Part shown: positions 60,632 to 64,000 of the stretch, piece by piece
Numbering within the stretch: position 1 is the first letter of the stretch
Layout of the letters: each line of letters opens with the position of its first letter
NCBI GenBank assembly: GCA_037447455.1
Contig: JBBIGQ010000004.1
Location: 1-64,000, forward strand
DNA from: BPGX01 sp037447455
Lineage (GTDB): Bacteria; Bacteroidota; Bacteroidia; B-17B0; Aurantibacillaceae
DNA length: 64,000 bases
Direction: 5' to 3'
Notes under the pieces: generated by a model
What the model was told of the DNA's origin: nothing
Seen by the model: only the letters and a program-made list of their open reading frames with translations
Database searches by the model: none
Translations under genes and position numbers: made by a program

Positions 60632-63618
60632 CTTACAATACTGATATTTCCTGCTTTTTTAATAGGTTCTCCTTTTACATCCTTACCGGTTAAAATATAA
60701 GCGTAAACCCCGGAAGGCACTAACTCTCCTTTATATTTTCCATCCCATCCATCATTAATGTTTCTACTTTCAAAAATCTTTTCACCCCATCTATCGTATA
60801 TTACTAAATAATAATCATTAATCATTCCATACACCTTGAACACATCATTATGTCCATCGCCATTAGGACTAAATCCCGTCGGCACATAGATCTCAGGACA
60901 TTCTCCATCCACCAGCACAGTAATTTCTTTTCTATCGGTACATCTAAAATTGGGGTCTGTAGAAGTAACAACTGTGTAAATCGTCGTCGTTTCAAGAGTA
61001 ACTTTCGGATTCGCACAATTAGTGCAACTTAAACCAGTAGAAGGTGTCCAGGAATAATTAACACCGCCTCTTAATTCTATCTGAGTAGAAGCAGGAATAC
61101 ATAAACTTGGCGTTTGTGCCGGCGTTATCAACACTGGTCTTGGATACACTTTTATATTAAAAGACGAGGTGCCATTGATACAATTTCCGGAAATAGTTAC
61201 TGATACAGAAGTATTAGCCGTAGGTGAAACAATGGTTATCGGACAAGTCGTGCAACTTAATGCTGTGGTAGAGTTCCAAACCACGGTAGATCCATTACCT
61301 CCTCCACTTACCTGTAACTGAATATCTTCTCCTTCACAGATATAAGGGGAAGACGCAGTAATAGACGGCGATTGAGTACCAGGAATAAACACTGCCACAA
61401 TACTGTCTGACGTTGTGAGATTAACGGCAATAGAATCACTGGATGTACCCGGCGAAGGGGTATGATTGACCAACTCCCAATGATCAAAACAATAACCTGT
61501 GTTAGGTATTGCTTTGAGTAGGATGTTCAAATTACCCGGATAATTACCATTCCATACAAAATTGTTTAAGATAAGTGAATTGAATTGCACTTGTCCTGAA
61601 TTCGGTGGTGACACATTTACTTTAATAGAAAAGGGGCCTGTAGTATTGTAGCAAGAAGAAAAACCATTTACCACTGAATCACACCGCTCTAATATAAAAT
61701 TCCGCAAGGTCTGATAATTGGAATACCACGCGGCATAGGTTCCACCCCACTTAGCAACGTGCTGAGGCATTTCAGGTGCAATCAAATTAATCATACTATC
61801 CAGCACTGTAACCATTCTCTGACAGCTTAATCCATTATTCAACAAATCAAAATAACGCATTACATAATACTGCTTGAAATTTGGATTTTGTAATAAAGCA
61901 TTTAATATAGGTATATGTCCTTGTCCCCCTGGATCAGACAATGATTGAGGATCACACGGATCGGCATTAGCATCCTGATTCGGGATACCAGTATAATTGA
62001 TATAATGTTTGAAAGTAGCATCATTATCCCAGAGTGCATAACGCCATTTCTTTTTTTGTGAGGATGCATTAATACCTCGCCACCAAATGGTATTCCAATT
62101 GAGCCAGTCCGAAGCAACAGCCAATGAATTTAAAATAACATAATCCGCTAAACTCTTCACATCATATAAACTGTCCACATAATTATAGTTGGATGGAATG
62201 GCCATATTGTTACTCAAGATAAAGCTCTTTAAATTATTCCAATCTGTCTGAGCTTGTGCTCCACCATACTCTGCCCACGTACCTCCCCATGTTTTCAGCA
62301 TTTGTAAAGAATCTTCTACATCCGCTTTATAATAATACTCTGTAAAATCAATATCATCAACCTTTTCACGAATTTCATATACCCCCCAATATTGCCCGTT
62401 CACATACATCACACAGGGCGACCAGGTCCGCTCATCCACATGCAATTGAGCTTTTTGAGACAAAGTATGACAAAACGCATCCCTAATATGAGCACCATCT
62501 AATAAAGAAGGATCGCCCCATGCATAAGAATTTCCAGCCGCAGGACATTCAAAAGGATAATTATCATTAGCCGCTGCTTTCAATATAATGCGCTGAAATT
62601 CTTTTCTCGATTTATTTGGGAATAACTTATTTCTTACAGCATAATTGTATCCATATTGATCTCTACTCACAAAATCAATTCCTCTTTGCGGATAAGCCCA
62701 CGAATCATTACCGTGTTTGTCAGTTGTACCATAACTTTCTGTTTTGAAAATATGGTTTACATCAAAGTATTCTAATCCTGTTTCCGGCTCTATTGAAGAA
62801 TTCCCATTCATTAAACTCATCAACTGATCACCGAATATCGACACCACCGCCAAAGTATGTGAAACATTAATAAAGTAAGTGTTGCTCTCAACAAAACTAG
62901 GTAATTCATTAGGGTTTGAACTGAAAGCCCTCGCTCTTAACACCGTCGTAGAAGAAATGTTGATTGGTGAAGAATACAAAGTAGAAGAAGTATTTGGGGT
63001 AGCTCCATTGGTTGTATAATACACTGTATAACCTGATGGAATACTAATCGCTACGCTAATCGGAGAATTATAAAAACCAGCTGTAAAACTCATCACTGGC
63101 CTTGGACAATATATTTTAGGAATGGCTGTATTGTTAGAAGCATTCGGTGTCGGTGTATCAAAAACATTCCAAGTACTTGCTCCATCCGTGGTCCGACCAT
63201 AAGAATGCCCCACTTGTGTCGGGCGTAAAACAATGCTATCTACAATGTTTAATGAAGGAGCTCTTAACACAATAACTTCTGGTTTTGTTTGAGTAAGTTT
63301 GAAGTTAGTATGCAAATTAGCACCAGTATTGATATTCCGACCAGATGTCCATATTCTCAAAAAACCATTAGCAGGAATACTTACACCCGCTCCAAACATC
63401 CATTTAGTGGGCTTTGTTACCACATCAGATAAATAATATCCACTCAGATTTATTGGAGAAGCAGTAGGATTATACAACTCAATCCAATCTTCAAAATTTC
63501 CAAAATTATCTGTAAAAGACGAAAAATTAGAACACGAGTATTCATTAATTTTTACTTGTGAAAATCCAATACTCGCAATTGTTGAAAATAAAAAACACCA
63601 AAATATTTTATCTCTCAT
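60628..63618 (-). CDS. Multidomain CotH kinase-family surface protein, T9SS type B sorted
   Basis: A 996-residue exported protein. ATG 63618 is chosen as it begins the signal peptide (MRDKIFWCFLF...FS) and follows a -7 box; an in-frame ATG upstream has no such support. Order: lamin-tail domain (about 22-140; INEYSCSNFSSF, WIELYNPTASPINLSGYYL), chitobiase-C-like domain (about 175-250; YTVYYTTNGATPNTSS), CotH domain (about 275-640; EIREKVDDIDFTEYY, ALWDNDATFKHY), InlB-repeat-like and Ig-like domains (about 660-890), and the type B tail (YVPTGFSPNGDGHNDVF ... WDGKYKGELVP). It is likely a surface kinase, coupled with the PorP/SprF gene by a four-base overlap. Confidence 0.9.
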   Translation of the reverse strand: MRDKIFWCFLFSTIASIGFSQVKINEYSCSNFSSFTDNFGNFEDWIELYNPTASPINLSGYYLSDVVTKPTKWMFGAGVSIPANGFLRIWTSGRNINTGANLHTNFKLTQTKPEVIVLRAPSLNIVDSIVLRPTQVGHSYGRTTDGASTWNVFDTPTPNASNNTAIPKIYCPRPVMSFTAGFYNSPISVAISIPSGYTVYYTTNGATPNTSSTLYSSPINISSTTVLRARAFSSNPNELPSFVESNTYFINVSHTLAVVSIFGDQLMSLMNGNSSIEPETGLEYFDVNHIFKTESYGTTDKHGNDSWAYPQRGIDFVSRDQYGYNYAVRNKLFPNKSRKEFQRIILKAAANDNYPFECPAAGNSYAWGDPSLLDGAHIRDAFCHTLSQKAQLHVDERTWSPCVMYVNGQYWGVYEIREKVDDIDFTEYYYKADVEDSLQMLKTWGGTWAEYGGAQAQTDWNNLKSFILSNNMAIPSNYNYVDSLYDVKSLADYVILNSLAVASDWLNWNTIWWRGINASSQKKKWRYALWDNDATFKHYINYTGIPNQDANADPCDPQSLSDPGGQGHIPILNALLQNPNFKQYYVMRYFDLLNNGLSCQRMVTVLDSMINLIAPEMPQHVAKWGGTYAAWYSNYQTLRNFILERCDSVVNGFSSCYNTTGPFSIKVNVSPPNSGQVQFNSLILNNFVWNGNYPGNLNILLKAIPNTGYCFDHWELVNHTPSPGTSSDSIAVNLTTSDSIVAVFIPGTQSPSITASSPYICEGEDIQLQVSGGGNGSTVVWNSTTALSCTTCPITIVSPTANTSVSVTISGNCINGTSSFNIKVYPRPVLITPAQTPSLCIPASTQIELRGGVNYSWTPSTGLSCTNCANPKVTLETTTIYTVVTSTDPNFRCTDRKEITVLVDGECPEIYVPTGFSPNGDGHNDVFKVYGMINDYYLVIYDRWGEKIFESRNINDGWDGKYKGELVPSGVYAYILTGKDVKGEPIKKAGNISIVR

Positions 63619-63641
63619 CCTAATTTTACTAAAATTTAATG

Positions 63642-63670
63642 CAAATTTAATAAAAAAGAAACACAAACAA
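63642..63670 (-). promoter_or_regulatory. Promoter of the CotH/VTC operon
   Basis: On the minus strand TTG (63670-63668) is followed after 18 bases by TAAATTTG (63649-63642), an exact TAnnTTTG box, 23 bases before the ATG at 63618. The spacing is one base shorter than the usual 19-21. The region also separates the operon from the OmpA-family gene. Confidence 0.55.
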
Positions 63671-63721
63671 TAACTAAGATAAAAGTGCTTTATTTGATAG
63701 GTAATTATTAGTGATAAACGG

Positions 63722-64000
63722 TTATTCCAACTCTACTGCAATAATCTGAATTTTCCGTTCTGCGGCTGCATAAGGGCTATATACCGAATTGCGTTTATCT
63801 TTCAAATCATCACTCACTTTACTAAACGGCAATTCGCCAATATCCTCATCTACCAAAATAATTTTTCCCAAACTACTATCCGTTTCATTTTTTATATACT
63901 GCAGAAATTTTCCACTCTTATACTGATAAAAATAATTCCTCAAACTGCTTATTCTTCTCTTCGCTAAATTAATGTTGTACTCTGTACTTGCCAATGGACT
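63722..64000 (-). CDS. C-terminal end of an OmpA-family protein, partial
   Basis: The reading frame continues past the right end of the window. The visible residues (from SPLASTEYNINLAKRRISSLRNYF to AAAERKIQIIAVELE) match the C-terminal part of an OmpA peptidoglycan-binding domain as found in PD40/TPR-type Bacteroidota proteins, where NxxLAKRRISSLRNYF is the helix of the domain and AAERKIQI the last strand. A longer linker than in Escherichia coli OmpA is present (IKNETDSSLGKIILVDEDIGE). No start is visible. Such proteins often lie near PorP/SprF genes in T9SS or gliding loci. Confidence 0.75.
   Translation of the reverse strand, partial: SPLASTEYNINLAKRRISSLRNYFYQYKSGKFLQYIKNETDSSLGKIILVDEDIGELPFSKVSDDLKDKRNSVYSPYAAAERKIQIIAVELE

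Noticed and set aside
1..64000. CRISPR arrays, tRNA or rRNA genes, prophage or insertion sequences
   Set aside because: Looked for repeat-spacer arrays, tRNA-like cloverleaf sequence and transposase or integrase motifs by reading; none was seen. A tRNA search tool was not available, so small RNA genes could be missed.

Overview
The window is one contiguous piece of an AT-rich chromosome from a member of the Bacteroidota, most likely a Chitinophagia/Sphingobacteriia-type free-living bacterium. The evidence is the set of type IX secretion (T9SS) proteins (type A and type B C-terminal sorting domains, a PorV-like barrel, a gingipain-fold sortase-like protein, PorP/SprF), a fused LpxC-FabZ enzyme, a CXXXY-type CcmE, S46 and S9 dipeptidyl peptidases, and start-proximal boxes that fit the Bacteroidota -7 consensus TAnnTTTG. 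No rRNA, tRNA, CRISPR array, transposase or phage gene was seen.

Layout. 1-7.0 kb: the 3' end of a T9SS type B surface protein, then a leftward run with ccmC, a small ccmD-like gene and ccmE (heme delivery for cytochrome c maturation), purine nucleoside phosphorylase, lpxK, a DPP-IV-like peptidase and a beta-CASP metallo-beta-lactamase-fold protein. 7.3-14.7 kb (rightward): a LytTR response regulator, a propeller-containing LytS-type sensor kinase and a type B T9SS protein in one probable operon, then a GlcNAc-kinase-like protein, asd and an OmpR/PhoB regulator ending at a clear terminator. 14.7-21.5 kb: a secreted T9SS type A amidase, parE, a carboxypeptidase-regulatory-like protein and trpS. 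21.6-22.8 kb: a RelE-like/Panacea toxin-antitoxin pair with a good promoter and an embedded palindrome. 23.0-25.9 kb: lpxC-fabZ, lpxA and an ABC ATPase.

25.9-33.0 kb is a tight leftward operon (glyS, fmt, pyrD, HMG-CoA lyase, a DUF4910-like protein, a GT-B-like protein). 33.1-38.8 kb holds a gamma-carbonic-anhydrase-like protein, an Asp/Glu-specific-type S46 peptidase, menG/ubiE, a heptose-7-phosphate kinase and an aminotransferase. 38.8-43.2 kb looks like an inserted module: a P-type Ca2+/Mn2+-type ATPase and a CaCA exchanger behind a structured leader, with a truncated M23-peptidase gene at its right edge and a 15-bp inverted repeat at both borders. It is followed by a POT peptide transporter and a PorV-like/PorU2-like operon (44.9-51.1 kb), then pheS divergent from a MORN/VWA protein.

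53.3-63.6 kb is the most interesting part: a ten-gene leftward operon joining two CotH-kinase proteins, a PorP/SprF, T9SS-sorted and other exported proteins, a VTC-type polyphosphate polymerase and its DUF4956 partner. One CotH gene is interrupted by a frameshift. The genes suggest a cell-surface or extracellular phosphorylation/polyphosphate system fed by T9SS; this function is inference. Two dipeptidyl peptidases plus a POT transporter also suggest growth on peptides.
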